The position numbers and the translations under genes were made by a program. Shown here one piece after another: positions 1 through 8,338 of a stretch of DNA of 24,255 nt (position 1 is its first letter; the number at the start of each line of letters is the position of its first letter). Source of the stretch: JACMRI01 sp043778625 (lineage in GTDB: Bacteria; Bacteroidota; Bacteroidia; UBA4408); NCBI GenBank assembly GCA_043778625.1, contig JAYWFU010000055.1:1-24255 (forward strand), written 5' to 3'. Under the pieces are notes generated by a model. The model had not been told where the DNA came from. It did not search any database and was given only the letters and a program-made list of their open reading frames with translations.

Positions 1-19
1 TTTTGCCCTAAGGGCAAAA
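1..19. repeat. Perfect 8-bp hairpin at the window edge
   Basis: TTTTGCCC and GGGCAAAA pair perfectly around a TAA loop. The hairpin lies about 70 bases beyond the stop of the minus-strand gene ending at 91, so it could be that gene's terminator. However, the long T run on the minus strand precedes the stem, and the bases that should follow it are outside the window. The function is therefore undecided. Confidence 0.5.
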
Positions 20-90
20 AAAAACTAGAGTGCAGATTTTTTAAACCCTAAAGAATGTTGCGTTTATTACTTGAATGTAAGTAGTAATAC

Positions 91-1323
91 TTATGATATA
101 ATTAATTCTTCGGTAATCTGATAATCATCTAACAAAATTTTTATAACATATAGTCCTTTTAAAAACGTATTTATATTAATATTTCCATCATAGGTTTTAG
201 TTTCATATATCTTTTGCCCATTACTATTAAATATACTTATGTTCTTAATATCACTTAATTTAATTGTTTTATCTATGTCTAATTTTAATTCATTATTTGC
301 AGGATTAGGATATAAACGAATAAGTTTATTGATATTGCTGGTTTCTTTAATTGATGTGGTGGCATTAACCGTACACCTTACAATTATTTCATTATCTAAA
401 ATTACGTTGCTACTCCGAATAAATTGAGCATCATTTGTAGCATCGTCAAAAATATTTGTAAAATTAGTATAAGCAGGTTTATTACTTACACCAATAGTAG
501 CATTTGAATATATAGATGCGGATGGCCATGAAGAATCATTAAAAGAATCGGTCGTCCAATTTGCGGGTCTGTTCCAGTGTAAGCCATAATAAGCAGAACC
601 ATTATTTGAATCAGCTGTGCTACAATTAGTAGTTAAACGATTTGTTCCACTTTCAGTTGGGCAAGATAAATCTGTGATTGGTGATGTGTAAAATGTTTGT
701 GCTTTCCAATTACTACTGGTAGTTGCAATGGTATTATTACTTGCATCTTTAAAAACAGCCACCATGCCACCATCTTCAGGGTGATAGGTAAAGCCATTAT
801 TGTTTTCTGAACCTAATCCTAAGTTTTCTTTCCAATCAACTAAAAGCATTGCAATTGTAAATGGCTTATTAACTTTAAAGCGAACTATATTTGAATTAAA
901 TTGAGTAAACGGCACATTATCTTTGCCGACAGCTACACCATTAATGTACATTTCAAAATAGTTATCTGCAAAAATATAAGCCGTTATAATTTCTCCGCTA
1001 GCATCTATAGTTACAATATCTGTTCATGTAAGTACTGCTAATGCAGCCGAAGATGAAGTATAATTAGCACCCGTACAAACATTATGTAAATTAGATGCAA
1101 ATGGAAAACTTGTATTTGTAAAGTTTACAACCGCAGGTAAAATCCATACCGAATTATCTGTGGCGGTTTTTGTGCCTATTCCTGCAATACGACCACCAGT
1201 ACAACTGTACAAATTGCTTGTTATGGTAGTTGCAACACCCTGTGTTATAGAGCCTGTAACAGCATACTGCGAATAACAAAAAAATGGAATTAACAGCGCT
1301 ATTAATGAAATGATATTTTTAAT
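91..1323 (-). pseudogene. T9SS-sorted surface protein, interrupted by an in-frame TGA and lacking an ATG start
   Basis: The reading frame is open from 1323 to 91 (410 codons) except for one TGA at 1024-1026 (codon 100). The N-terminus reads KNIISLIALLIPFFCYSQ, a good signal peptide. The codon where its Met should be (1321-1323) is ATT, and no ATG is available between the upstream stop (1342-1344) and the signal peptide. After the TGA come a beta-rich region (FADNYFEMYINGVAVG; VDWKENLGLGSENN) and a C-terminal type IX sorting domain starting near LYPNPANNELK. The TGA sits just before TDIVTIDASGEI, where Trp (TGG) would fit. The likely reading is a recently inactivated secreted protein that followed the YHYH gene in an operon (21-bp gap). 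Alternatives are a sequencing error at codon 100 with a genuine ATT start, or translation restarting at the ATG at 949-951 without a signal peptide. The biochemical role is unknown. Confidence 0.7.
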
Positions 1324-1344
1324 AAAAATAAATATAGTTTTTTA

Positions 1345-2970
1345 TTATTGAACAACTATTTTTTTTACTAACAGTGTTTTATCTAACATTACTTTAACAA
1401 TGTAAGTTCCTTTAGATAATTGTTTTATATCTATATTTTGTTTGTAACCTTCTTCTTTATGAATGACATCACCTTTTAAAGAATATATTATAATCTCTTT
1501 AATATCTGTTTCTTTAATCGTTTTTGATAGATTAAAGTTTAAAATGTCAGAAGTAGGGTTTGGATAAACAGTTATACTATTTTGTTCTATAACATTTTCG
1601 GTTATTGATGTTGGCACTGAACATTGTGTAAAACCATTATAATTTGTTGTTGTTGTGCCAGTTGGCACGACATATTTAAAAGTATAAAGACCAGATACAT
1701 TCCAACTATAGTTAGTTGCATAACCTGAAGTCCCATTAAGAGTATATGATACATTGTAACCATTACTTGTGCCATTTGGCGTGCAGGATGTAATTAATGC
1801 GCCACCTAAGGGTCCCCAGTTTTCAGTTCTTACTGGGCTTGCTTGCGCTTGTGGTATAATTTGTTTCGTTGCATCTTCGGTAATTTGTCCTACCATATTT
1901 GCAATCATATATGGTGCTGCGGACGAACCATGATAATGATAAACACCACTTCTATAATGGCCATGATTAATATCTAATGGTAGCATAGCACCACCATCTG
2001 GCTCATAGTTTGCATATACAGCAAAACCATCTAAGGCAAAGGCAATAGGAAGCACATCAGATGTTTGGCTATCTAAAAACATAGGGGCTGTATGATAATG
2101 GTAATCATCTGCTCTACCACAATGCCCGCCATATGTATCAAGTTGACCATCTAAAAAAGCATCAACTCCTGTGTTTGTATATGGGTTAAAAATAGCAACT
2201 CCATTAGTTGCAATAGCTATTGCGCCTCTCAAAAAATGTGACGCATTAACAGGAACTGGTGTTGCTGCCACAACTGGATTTATTGGTATTGGCCAAGCAT
2301 TTGATCCAATATAACATTGAGGAATTGGGACTTGCTGTTGCCAACCGTTGTTCGAGATGCCTACCATCATTGTATGCGTTGTTGGAATACCTTTTGATTC
2401 GACATAAAAATAAGTTGATGTATAATATGTATTTACATTTGGTTTAAATGGTGCAAATGCAGAGTCCATAAAAGCTATACTAGTTGTTGTAGTTTGTAAT
2501 GTCTTCATTGCTTTTTTAGTGAAACTATAAAATATCATAATAATTCCAATAGATAAAATTGGCATTAAATATTTCATCTTTTTATTATTCGAAAACCTAC
2601 GCATTAACAACCCAAGAATTAATAATCCGCTAATAATTAACCACAATTTTAAGTCAAGAAAACTATTTTTAGCTACTGCCTCTGTGTTTTTAATTAAAAT
2701 TCGATTATTAATTGCTTTAATCCACTCGTCTTTTTTTAATACAAATGTTTGATCTTCATTAGAAAATTGCGTCAATGGAAAATGTACTATATTACTTTTT
2801 AAGTCTTCAATAAATACTTCACCGTTTTTATACATATAAAATGACCCGTCAATTGCTTTATCTTGTTTGGCAATATTCCAGTGTCTAATAGTAGTATGTT
2901 CGTTACTAACAGAGTGGGCGTATATTAAGCTACTTAATGAGCATAATAAAATGACAATAACTTTTTTCAT
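1345..2970 (-). CDS. YHYH-domain protein with T9SS C-terminal sorting signal
   Basis: A 541-residue protein. Residues 1-20 form a signal peptide. A soluble stretch follows (about 21-105), then two hydrophobic segments near 106-124 and 134-150. Next comes a YHYH domain (PF14240 type) in which the namesake motif appears twice: GHCGRADDYHYH (motif 290-293) and HGHYRSGVYHYH (344-347). Several His, Asp and Cys residues around them suggest metal binding, but no activity is established for the family. The last 75 or so residues start at VYPNPTSD and match the type A sorting domain used for export through the type IX system and anchoring at the surface. Combining internal membrane segments with this signal is unusual for a freely exported cargo. 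The ATG at 2968-2970 is followed by MKKVIVILL, a standard start. It is probably co-transcribed with the broken T9SS gene downstream. Confidence 0.85.
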   Translation of the reverse strand: MKKVIVILLCSLSSLIYAHSVSNEHTTIRHWNIAKQDKAIDGSFYMYKNGEVFIEDLKSNIVHFPLTQFSNEDQTFVLKKDEWIKAINNRILIKNTEAVAKNSFLDLKLWLIISGLLILGLLMRRFSNNKKMKYLMPILSIGIIMIFYSFTKKAMKTLQTTTTSIAFMDSAFAPFKPNVNTYYTSTYFYVESKGIPTTHTMMVGISNNGWQQQVPIPQCYIGSNAWPIPINPVVAATPVPVNASHFLRGAIAIATNGVAIFNPYTNTGVDAFLDGQLDTYGGHCGRADDYHYHTAPMFLDSQTSDVLPIAFALDGFAVYANYEPDGGAMLPLDINHGHYRSGVYHYHGSSAAPYMIANMVGQITEDATKQIIPQAQASPVRTENWGPLGGALITSCTPNGTSNGYNVSYTLNGTSGYATNYSWNVSGLYTFKYVVPTGTTTTNYNGFTQCSVPTSITENVIEQNSITVYPNPTSDILNFNLSKTIKETDIKEIIIYSLKGDVIHKEEGYKQNIDIKQLSKGTYIVKVMLDKTLLVKKIVVQ

Positions 2971-3015
2971 GATTTTTAAATTTTTAATATTTAATTATTC
3001 CGTGAATATAGACAA

Positions 3016-3054
3016 AAAACTGAAAACGAACTTTAAAAATTAATTTTCAGTTTT
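3016..3054. repeat. 11-bp perfect inverted repeat upstream of the YHYH gene
   Basis: AAAACTGAAAA (3016-3026) and TTTTCAGTTTT (3044-3054) are exact reverse complements separated by 17 bases. They lie 46-84 bases upstream of the YHYH start codon. They could be a regulatory dyad, a weak bidirectional terminator, or debris from the insertion sequence. The sequence does not decide between these. Confidence 0.5.
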
Positions 3055-3062
3055 GGGCTATT

Positions 3063-3083
3063 TTTAAATCGAAGTGATTTAAA
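3063..3083. repeat. 8-bp hairpin TTTAAATC/GATTTAAA
   Basis: TTTAAATC, a 5-base loop GAAGT, then GATTTAAA, all perfectly paired. It lies between the YHYH gene and the transposase fragment and may be near the left end of the former insertion sequence. Confidence 0.45.
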
Positions 3084-3112
3084 CTTTTACAAGCGATTCA
3101 AAAAGTGTATAT

Positions 3113-3135
3113 TGTAGTTGTACCAACAAACTACA
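3113..3135 (+). repeat. Hairpin just upstream of the transposase start
   Basis: TGTAGTT (3113-3119) pairs exactly with AACTACA (3129-3135), ending four bases before the ATG at 3140. Several IS families carry a stem-loop at this place that blocks translation of the transposase from transcripts entering from outside. That role is inferred here from position only. Confidence 0.4.
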
Positions 3136-3139
3136 CTTA

Positions 3140-3340
3140 ATGAACCACAAGTTGTTAAATGTAACAAAAGCTGAAATAGCACAACACGTCTTACCCTTTA
3201 TTCCTGCAAATAAAAGAGGTTTTGCATCAAAGGTTTGCCGTATTAAAATTATACAGTGTATTATTCACAAGCTAAAAACAGGTACACAGTGGCATCGCTT
3301 ATTTATTGATATTGAGGGTGTTAACTATGGTTTTTCGTAG
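3140..3340 (+). pseudogene. IS5-like (DUF4096-type) transposase, N-terminal fragment
   Basis: The 66 codons encode a piece resembling the N-terminal domain of IS5-family transposases: an initial helix, then LPFIPANKRGFASKVCRIKI, then KTGTQWHRLF. The last part corresponds to the conserved 'L.TG..W..LP' element of that family. The match appears to end after DIEG, and the frame stops six residues later at TAG (3338-3340). The DDE catalytic core, normally a further 150 or more residues, is absent. This is a decayed insertion sequence. Its lost right part faces the truncated 3' end of the metallophosphatase gene, which suggests that an insertion plus deletion removed both. The family assignment rests on motif resemblance only. 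Confidence 0.7.
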
Positions 3341-3398
3341 CAATTAGTGTATTATTACTACAGAAAGTAGGTTAAAATAGGGATGTTTTAAAACTTAT

Positions 3399-4103
3399 TT
3401 AAAATGCACCTAAGTGCGACAAACAAATTACTAAATCGCACTTTAATTCGTGTTTTAATTTGTGGGTGTATTCTGCTGCTTTTTCTATAGCGTTATTGTA
3501 GCGTGTTGCACCGTACATGCGCTTATCTACTAAGCCCTCTAACTCAATACCTAGGCCGAATACTCCTATTTTAATACCGTCTTTAACAAATATTTTGTAC
3601 GGAATTGTTTTACTTGCAAGCACAGTATCGTCAAAATTATACGAAGTATTTAGGTACGGAAAATTTGCATTAGGCATTACTTTAAGCAAGCCCTCTAGAC
3701 CATTGTCAAAGTCGTGGTTGCCTATGGTTGTTGCATCGTAGCCCATCATACTCATTAGTTTTAACTCTAACTCACCACCGTATTTGTTAAAATAGGGCGT
3801 TCCCTGAAACACATCGCCAGCATCTAACAGCAATACATTTTGCTCGCTGTTGCGTATGTTTTCAATAATTTTAGCACGGCGTGCAGCCCCTCCTAATCCT
3901 GCAAATTTAGGGTCGTTATCAGGGAAGGGGTCAATGTGCGAATGCACGTCGTTAGTGTGTAAGACCGTAATTTTTACAATTTCTTTTTTGGCTAATGCAC
4001 TAGTAGTAATACCCGAAAGCCCAATAGCAGCAGTAGCTCCAAAGGCTTTAGTTATAAAATTACGGCGGCTATTATCGTTGTTAAAGTTAGTATATGCGTA
4101 CAT
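3399..4103 (-). pseudogene. Metallophosphatase of the 5'-nucleotidase family, C-terminally truncated
   Basis: The 234 residues begin with a Tat-type leader (SRRNFI at 12-17, then a hydrophobic stretch to about residue 37). They contain most metal-ligand motifs of the UshA/5'-nucleotidase metallophosphatase fold: HTNDVHSH (D52, H54), DAGD (94-97) and GNHD (128-131). The protein stops at CLSHLGAF, exactly where family members continue toward the second half of the dinuclear site and the GGHxH motif. About 60-70 residues expected for the stand-alone Bacteroidota form are missing, including the last metal-binding histidines. The remaining DNA (3341-3398) does not encode them in another frame. The truncation abuts the IS remnant. 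It lies 49 bp downstream of the gene for the matching C-terminal domain, and the pair together would make one two-domain nucleotidase. The fragment is probably inactive, although its reading frame is otherwise intact. Confidence 0.75.
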
Positions 4104-4152
4104 GATAGTAAGTGTTAATATGTGTAGGTTGAGTAATAATAAAAAAACGGAA

Positions 4153-4908
4153 TTATTTTTTTTCGTAATAAATGCGTCCGTCCTTAGGGTAATTAAGGGT
4201 TTTGCCTTGTTTTGTTTTTTCTTCCACTCCTTGTATTATTGCATCACGTAGCTTTAATCCAAGTAAATGATATTCTAATGGAGAGTTAAAAAACTTCATT
4301 TTATCGCCTCCCGCAGCTAAATAATCACTTGTGGCTACGGTGTAGGTTTTGGTTACATCAAACTGAACTTTATTTACCAATATCGTTTGTGCAATAGTAT
4401 CTTTTATGCCTAGTTTAACTCCTGCCATAGGCATACCGTGGTTGCGGGCTACATATTCAAATAATTCTTTTGTTTTTTGCCCACTCAATGTAAGCACAGC
4501 TATGTCGTTTTCAAATGGCATTAGTTCAAATAATTTACCGCGAGTAATATCACCCTTGGGCAAGCTTGCACGTAACCCACCGTTATTAAGCATTACAATA
4601 TCAATTTTGCGCCCGTACTTAGCTAGGTATGCAATACTTGATTGCTCTTGCACCAAGTCGCATACGAGGTTACCAAGCGTACTTTCGGGTAAGTCTTTTA
4701 CGTGAGCAATGTCGGCAGTCCCTAGTACAGCATTCATTTCGGCATCAATTAATTTTTTGTAGGGCGCAATAAAATCTACAGCATTTTTTTTCTCCGTATT
4801 ATTTTCGGCAGTTTTAAAATGAATACTTTGCGTTTCAGTTTTTACAAGCTTTGGTGCTGTGCTGCATCCTGCAAGGGATATAGCTATTAATGGTATAATA
4901 TATTTCAT
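4153..4908 (-). CDS. 5'-nucleotidase C-terminal-domain lipoprotein
   Basis: 251 residues. A lipobox (LAGC, Cys15) marks it as a lipoprotein, presumably in the outer or inner membrane facing the periplasm. The body matches the 5'-nucleotidase C-terminal domain, which in two-domain enzymes binds the nucleoside part of the substrate. The signature NNGGLRASLPKGDITRG, followed by LFELMPFENDI, is clear, as is the late ATSDYLAAGGDKM element. It carries no metallophosphatase half of its own. That part is encoded just downstream as a separate Tat-signal protein, now truncated. The start ATG at 4906-4908 lies 9 bases after the dnaX stop, so the three genes are probably one transcript. With its partner gene damaged, its present function is uncertain. 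Confidence 0.85.
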   Translation of the reverse strand: MKYIIPLIAISLAGCSTAPKLVKTETQSIHFKTAENNTEKKNAVDFIAPYKKLIDAEMNAVLGTADIAHVKDLPESTLGNLVCDLVQEQSSIAYLAKYGRKIDIVMLNNGGLRASLPKGDITRGKLFELMPFENDIAVLTLSGQKTKELFEYVARNHGMPMAGVKLGIKDTIAQTILVNKVQFDVTKTYTVATSDYLAAGGDKMKFFNSPLEYHLLGLKLRDAIIQGVEEKTKQGKTLNYPKDGRIYYEKK

Positions 4909-4917
4909 AAGTTATTA

Positions 4918-6750
4918 TTAATTAGTGGTGTCTAAATTAAGTTGTTGTACAAGTAGTGCTAAGTGTGGATTTTTGGCTAACATAGTTTCGTACACGGTAT
5001 TGGCACTAGGTGCGCGCCCTTCTTGTACATTGGCTTGCGCTAGTGTTTCGTCTACCCTAATGTTTAACAGTATACTTTTATTATTACACTCTTTGCGTAA
5101 AATTTGCAAAATATCAGCAGCTACTCCATTCAATGTATTTTGTTCAAATGAAGCTGTAAGTGCTATATCTACTACATTGTTAGCTATAAGCACTGGCATA
5201 TATGTTTTTAACACGCTACATATAACCATGTTGTGGGCATGGCTATTAATGGCTACTTGCCATGCTGCATCTATGTTCTCTTGCTGTACGGTTTCGTTAC
5301 CGTAGCTTGTTTCGGGCTCAGCTACTATTGCATTGTGGCTAGTGCTGTTAGTGCTAGCCTTACCCAATGCTGCTATACGTTGTATTTCGGCAATGCTTGT
5401 GCTACCTCCAAGTAACGATGCCAATGCTTGCCCCGAATTACTTAGCGGCACTTTAGCATTGGTGTTTTTAGCTTGAGGTATGTATTGGTTAGTTACGTTG
5501 GCATCTACGGTTATTGATGGTTGTTGCTCTGTACTACTTATTATTGTTGGCGCAGGAACTTGAGTAGTGGGTAAGGCTTCTTGTTTTTTTTCGTCCACTA
5601 AGTAGTACGGACGCATTAAATAATTTTGTTTAACTTGCGTAGTGTCCGCTGTGGTAGAGGGTTTTAGTAGCGACATTATTTGTAGTAACGATAGTTCTAC
5701 CAGTAATCGTTGGTTTTTGCTGGCTTTGTAATTTAGGTCGCACTTACTACATAACCCTAACGCGCTTATCAAAAACTCTTGTGTAACTGCCTGCGATTGT
5801 TGTTGATATTTTGCTTTAGCATTTTCGCTCACTTCCAGTAACTGTAAGGTTTGTGGGTCGCGGCATACTAACAAATTACGTAGGTGTACGGCTAGTCCGT
5901 TTACAAAATTATTACCGTCAAAACCTTGTGCTAATACTTCGTTAAACAGTAATAATAAATCGCCTACTTTGGCTTGTAATAGGGCATCGGTTACTTTAAA
6001 ATAATATTCGTAGTCAAGTATATTTAAGTTTTCGATGGTAACGGCATACGTAATTTTTCCAGCAAAGGTTACAATTTGGTCAAACATTGATAACGCATCA
6101 CGCAAGCCACCATCAGCTTTTTGTGCTATTTGCAGCAAGCCATCATATTCGGTTTCAATAGCTTCGGCAACACCAATTTTTTGTAAATGATTGGCAATAT
6201 CAGCAAGTTGTATTCTGTTAAAATCAAATATTTGGCAACGCGAAAGTATGGTAGGTATTATTTTATGTTTTTCGGTAGTGGCCAAAATAAATATAGCGTG
6301 CGCAGGTGGCTCTTCTAATGTTTTAAGAAAAGCGTTAAAAGCTGCCGTAGACAGCATGTGTACTTCATCAATAATATATACTTTGTACTTACCTAATTGT
6401 GGCGCAAAACGCACTTGATCCACCAGTTGGCGAATATCATCTACCGAGTTATTACTGGCGGCATCTAGCTCATATACATTTAACGATTGTCCGTTTTGAA
6501 ACGACGTACACGAATCGCATGTTCCGCAAGCCTCTACACTATCGGTTTTGCTAGTACAATTAATAGTTTTGGCCAAAATACGTGCGCAAGTAGTTTTGCC
6601 TACACCACGTGGCCCGCAAAACAAAAATGCTTGCGCCAAATGGTTACTTTTAATTGCATTTTGTAATGTACTTGTTATTGATTGTTGCCCAACTACTGTG
6701 TCAAACGTGGCAGGGCGGTATTTGCGTGCTGATACTACAAAATTATCCAT
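4918..6750 (-). CDS. dnaX: DNA polymerase III subunit gamma/tau
   Basis: The clamp-loader ATPase that drives loading of the beta clamp at the replication fork; 610 residues from the chosen start. I take the ATG at 6748-6750 (MDNFVVSARKYRP), because the preceding 10 in-frame codons are not family-like. Visible motifs: Walker A GPRGVGKT (46-53); zinc-finger cysteines C65, C75, C78 and C81; Walker B IIDEVHML (DE at 128-129); and the sensor/arginine-finger segment LATTEKHKIIPTILSRCQ. The C-terminal third is low-complexity and variable, as is usual for the tau-specific region. I see no evident need for programmed frameshifting to make a short form. A 5'-nucleotidase-domain gene follows after 9 bases. 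Confidence 0.97.
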   Translation of the reverse strand: MDNFVVSARKYRPATFDTVVGQQSITSTLQNAIKSNHLAQAFLFCGPRGVGKTTCARILAKTINCTSKTDSVEACGTCDSCTSFQNGQSLNVYELDAASNNSVDDIRQLVDQVRFAPQLGKYKVYIIDEVHMLSTAAFNAFLKTLEEPPAHAIFILATTEKHKIIPTILSRCQIFDFNRIQLADIANHLQKIGVAEAIETEYDGLLQIAQKADGGLRDALSMFDQIVTFAGKITYAVTIENLNILDYEYYFKVTDALLQAKVGDLLLLFNEVLAQGFDGNNFVNGLAVHLRNLLVCRDPQTLQLLEVSENAKAKYQQQSQAVTQEFLISALGLCSKCDLNYKASKNQRLLVELSLLQIMSLLKPSTTADTTQVKQNYLMRPYYLVDEKKQEALPTTQVPAPTIISSTEQQPSITVDANVTNQYIPQAKNTNAKVPLSNSGQALASLLGGSTSIAEIQRIAALGKASTNSTSHNAIVAEPETSYGNETVQQENIDAAWQVAINSHAHNMVICSVLKTYMPVLIANNVVDIALTASFEQNTLNGVAADILQILRKECNNKSILLNIRVDETLAQANVQEGRAPSANTVYETMLAKNPHLALLVQQLNLDTTN

Positions 6751-6821
6751 AGAATATTTATTTGTGTATAAAAATAACAAAATCTAAGTGTAAACAATGC
6801 GTTAATTGTTGCCAAAACAAA

Positions 6822-6852
6822 AAAAGGACTAAACAAATTGTTTAGTCCTTTT
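6822..6852 (-). terminator. Rho-independent terminator of the small lipoprotein gene
   Basis: A perfect 15-bp inverted repeat (AAAAGGACTAAACAA and its complement around a single A) lies 27 bases past the stop at 6880. On the minus strand the stem ends in a T-rich tract (TTTTTTTGTTTTGGC). It separates the lipoprotein gene from dnaX. Confidence 0.85.
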
Positions 6853-6879
6853 AGCACTTTAAATAAGTAGTATAGCTAC

Positions 6880-7266
6880 TTAGTAACGTAAACGAATGGT
6901 TACAGTATCTACTGTGTTTTTTTTGTCTTTAACTAATTGTAAACTTTTTACACCACGCAGTGTATCGTAAGGTGGTACTCTGCCCGTTGCTTTGGTAGCA
7001 TAGCATTGTACTACGGCATCAAGTTTAACTTCAATTTCGGCTACACCGTAAGCATTGGTGGTAATAACTTTATCAATACCTTCGAGGGTAGTTTTGCCTT
7101 TAGCCCCCACACTTGTAACACGTATAGTAGTGTTAGATGCCCCAGCACCGCTCGAATCTATTACTACACGTATGCTGCCCTTGGGAGGGTCAGGTTGCTT
7201 GCATGATAGTACTGATGTGCCTAAAGCTGTTAATGCTATAAATAAAGTTGATATTTTATTGCTCAT
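6880..7266 (-). CDS. Small lipoprotein with a beta-sandwich-like domain, function unknown
   Basis: 128 residues. A signal peptide ends in a lipobox (VLSC, Cys22), followed by KQPDPPKG. The remainder (GSIRVVIDSSGAGASNTTIRV and a later TTNAYGVAEIEVKLD) has the alternating pattern and 'T.ayGvaei' turn seen in carboxypeptidase-regulatory-like or Ig-like beta-sandwich folds. The family is not recognised with confidence. It is a single-gene unit: it has its own promoter-like box at 7309-7316 on the minus strand and a strong terminator after its stop. It is divergent from the cyclophilin gene. It is probably a cell-envelope protein in the periplasm or on the surface, with no catalytic residues evident. 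Confidence 0.75.
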   Translation of the reverse strand: MSNKISTLFIALTALGTSVLSCKQPDPPKGSIRVVIDSSGAGASNTTIRVTSVGAKGKTTLEGIDKVITTNAYGVAEIEVKLDAVVQCYATKATGRVPPYDTLRGVKSLQLVKDKKNTVDTVTIRLRY

Positions 7267-7308
7267 AATAGTAGTTTAATTAAAGTAGTGGTATTATTAT
7301 TGTATTTT

Positions 7309-7316
7309 CAAAAATA
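7309..7316 (-). promoter_or_regulatory. Bacteroidota-type -7 box (TATTTTTG)
   Basis: On the minus strand TATTTTTG fits the phylum's TAnnTTTG -7 consensus, 42 bases upstream of the lipoprotein ATG. A clear -33 TTTG is not present (the area is a T run), so confidence is moderate. Confidence 0.45.
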
Positions 7317-7347
7317 AGAAATATTAACATTAAAAAAAATAATAATT

Positions 7348-8232
7348 ATGAAATTAATTACATCTACATTACTAATTGGCTCACTTTGCCTATCAACATT
7401 GGCTTTTGCACAAAAAAATAAAGTTGAAAAAGCGGTCAAGCCTAGTCCAGAATTAAAGTACATAATGCTTATTAAAATAGGCGACAGCAAAACATTGGAT
7501 ACAATTAAACTAAAATTATACAACGAAACCCCTTTGCACCGTGATAATTTTGCCAAGTTAGTAGCCCAAAAATTTTACGATAGTTTATTGTTTCATCGTG
7601 TGATAGGTTCGTTTATGATACAAGGCGGCGACCCACAAAGTAAATTAGCTACGCCCGATGCTATGCTTGGCAATGGTGATGAGGGCTATACGGTACCTGC
7701 CGAAATTAACAAACTATATTTTCATAAAAAAGGTGCATTATCAGCGGCACGCCAAGGCGATGATGTAAACCCAGCTAAGGCATCAAGTGGTTGCCAGTTT
7801 TATATTGTACAAGGTAAAACATATACCGAAGCCGAAATTACTAATATGGAAAATAGCCTAGGAATGCGCAAAAAACAAGAACTGTTTCAAGTGTATATGC
7901 AACAGCCTCAAAACAAAGCGTTAGGCGATAGTTTAACGGCTTACCAAAAAAGTGGACAAACCGAAAAATTAAATAATTTAATAACACAAACTATACAACC
8001 TGCTATTGAAGCTGAATATGCTAAAAACCCGTTTACGATGAGTGCCGAGCAACATAAGCAGTACAGTACCGTTGGAGGTACACCTCACTTAGATGGTGGC
8101 TACACCGTGTACGGCGAAGTAATTGAAGGGCTTAATGTGGTAGATAAAATTGCCGCTGTTGAAAAAGGTATGCAAGACCGCCCCAAGCAAGATGTGCGTA
8201 TTATTAGTGTGCGTAAATTGGGTAAAAAATAA
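7348..8232 (+). CDS. Exported cyclophilin-type peptidyl-prolyl cis-trans isomerase
   Basis: 294 residues. A signal peptide (1-21, cut after AFA) sends it to the periplasm. The cyclophilin domain follows: FHRVI (82-86, with catalytic R84), FMIQGGDP (89-96), SGCQFYIV (147-154) and the closing HLDGGYTVYGEVIEGL (247-262). Between the last two blocks is an insertion of about 80 residues, rich in Lys, Glu and Gln and probably helical. It is absent from the compact enzymes but common in Bacteroidota homologues. The expected role is assistance in folding envelope proteins. The gene is monocistronic, with a strong terminator 28 bases after the TAA stop. The ATG at 7348 is preceded by an A-rich leader, not a Shine-Dalgarno sequence. 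Confidence 0.92.
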   Translation: MKLITSTLLIGSLCLSTLAFAQKNKVEKAVKPSPELKYIMLIKIGDSKTLDTIKLKLYNETPLHRDNFAKLVAQKFYDSLLFHRVIGSFMIQGGDPQSKLATPDAMLGNGDEGYTVPAEINKLYFHKKGALSAARQGDDVNPAKASSGCQFYIVQGKTYTEAEITNMENSLGMRKKQELFQVYMQQPQNKALGDSLTAYQKSGQTEKLNNLITQTIQPAIEAEYAKNPFTMSAEQHKQYSTVGGTPHLDGGYTVYGEVIEGLNVVDKIAAVEKGMQDRPKQDVRIISVRKLGKK

Positions 8233-8259
8233 AAAAAATGATTTTAATTACGAATGTTT

Positions 8260-8292
8260 AAAATGCCTCACTAAAAACCTGGGGCATTTTTT
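8260..8292 (+). terminator. Rho-independent terminator of the cyclophilin gene
   Basis: AAAATGCCTCA (8260-8270) pairs with TGGGGCATTTT (8280-8290), 11 bp with one G-U pair and a 9-base loop. The stem runs directly into a T6 tract. Confidence 0.88.
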
Positions 8293-8338
8293 ATTATACT
8301 TGTATAACAAATTTAGTTACTAAAATCATTGTTTTAAC

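Larger units (their letters stand above)
2971..3398. other. Stretch without an intact gene: IS remnant and inverted repeats
   Basis: These 428 bases hold the upstream region of the YHYH gene, three short inverted repeats (listed separately), and a plus-strand transposase fragment. Bases 3341-3398 show no coding sense on either strand and join directly to the truncated metallophosphatase gene. I could not define the outer ends of an insertion sequence or a target duplication. Confidence 0.6.

Noticed and set aside
1024..1026. TGA read as Trp (alternative genetic code).
   Set aside because: The other genes are open over thousands of codons with Trp residues but no internal TGA. A single TGA fits a mutation or error better than a reassigned code.
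3850..4251. A 133-codon plus-strand frame spanning the metallophosphatase start.
   Set aside because: It runs antisense to two supported gene ends, and its composition reflects the complementary strand.
4925..5305. A 126-codon plus-strand frame opposite the dnaX 3' end.
   Set aside because: It is antisense to the dnaX tail, with unusually high Cys/Ser/Leu content typical of shadows.
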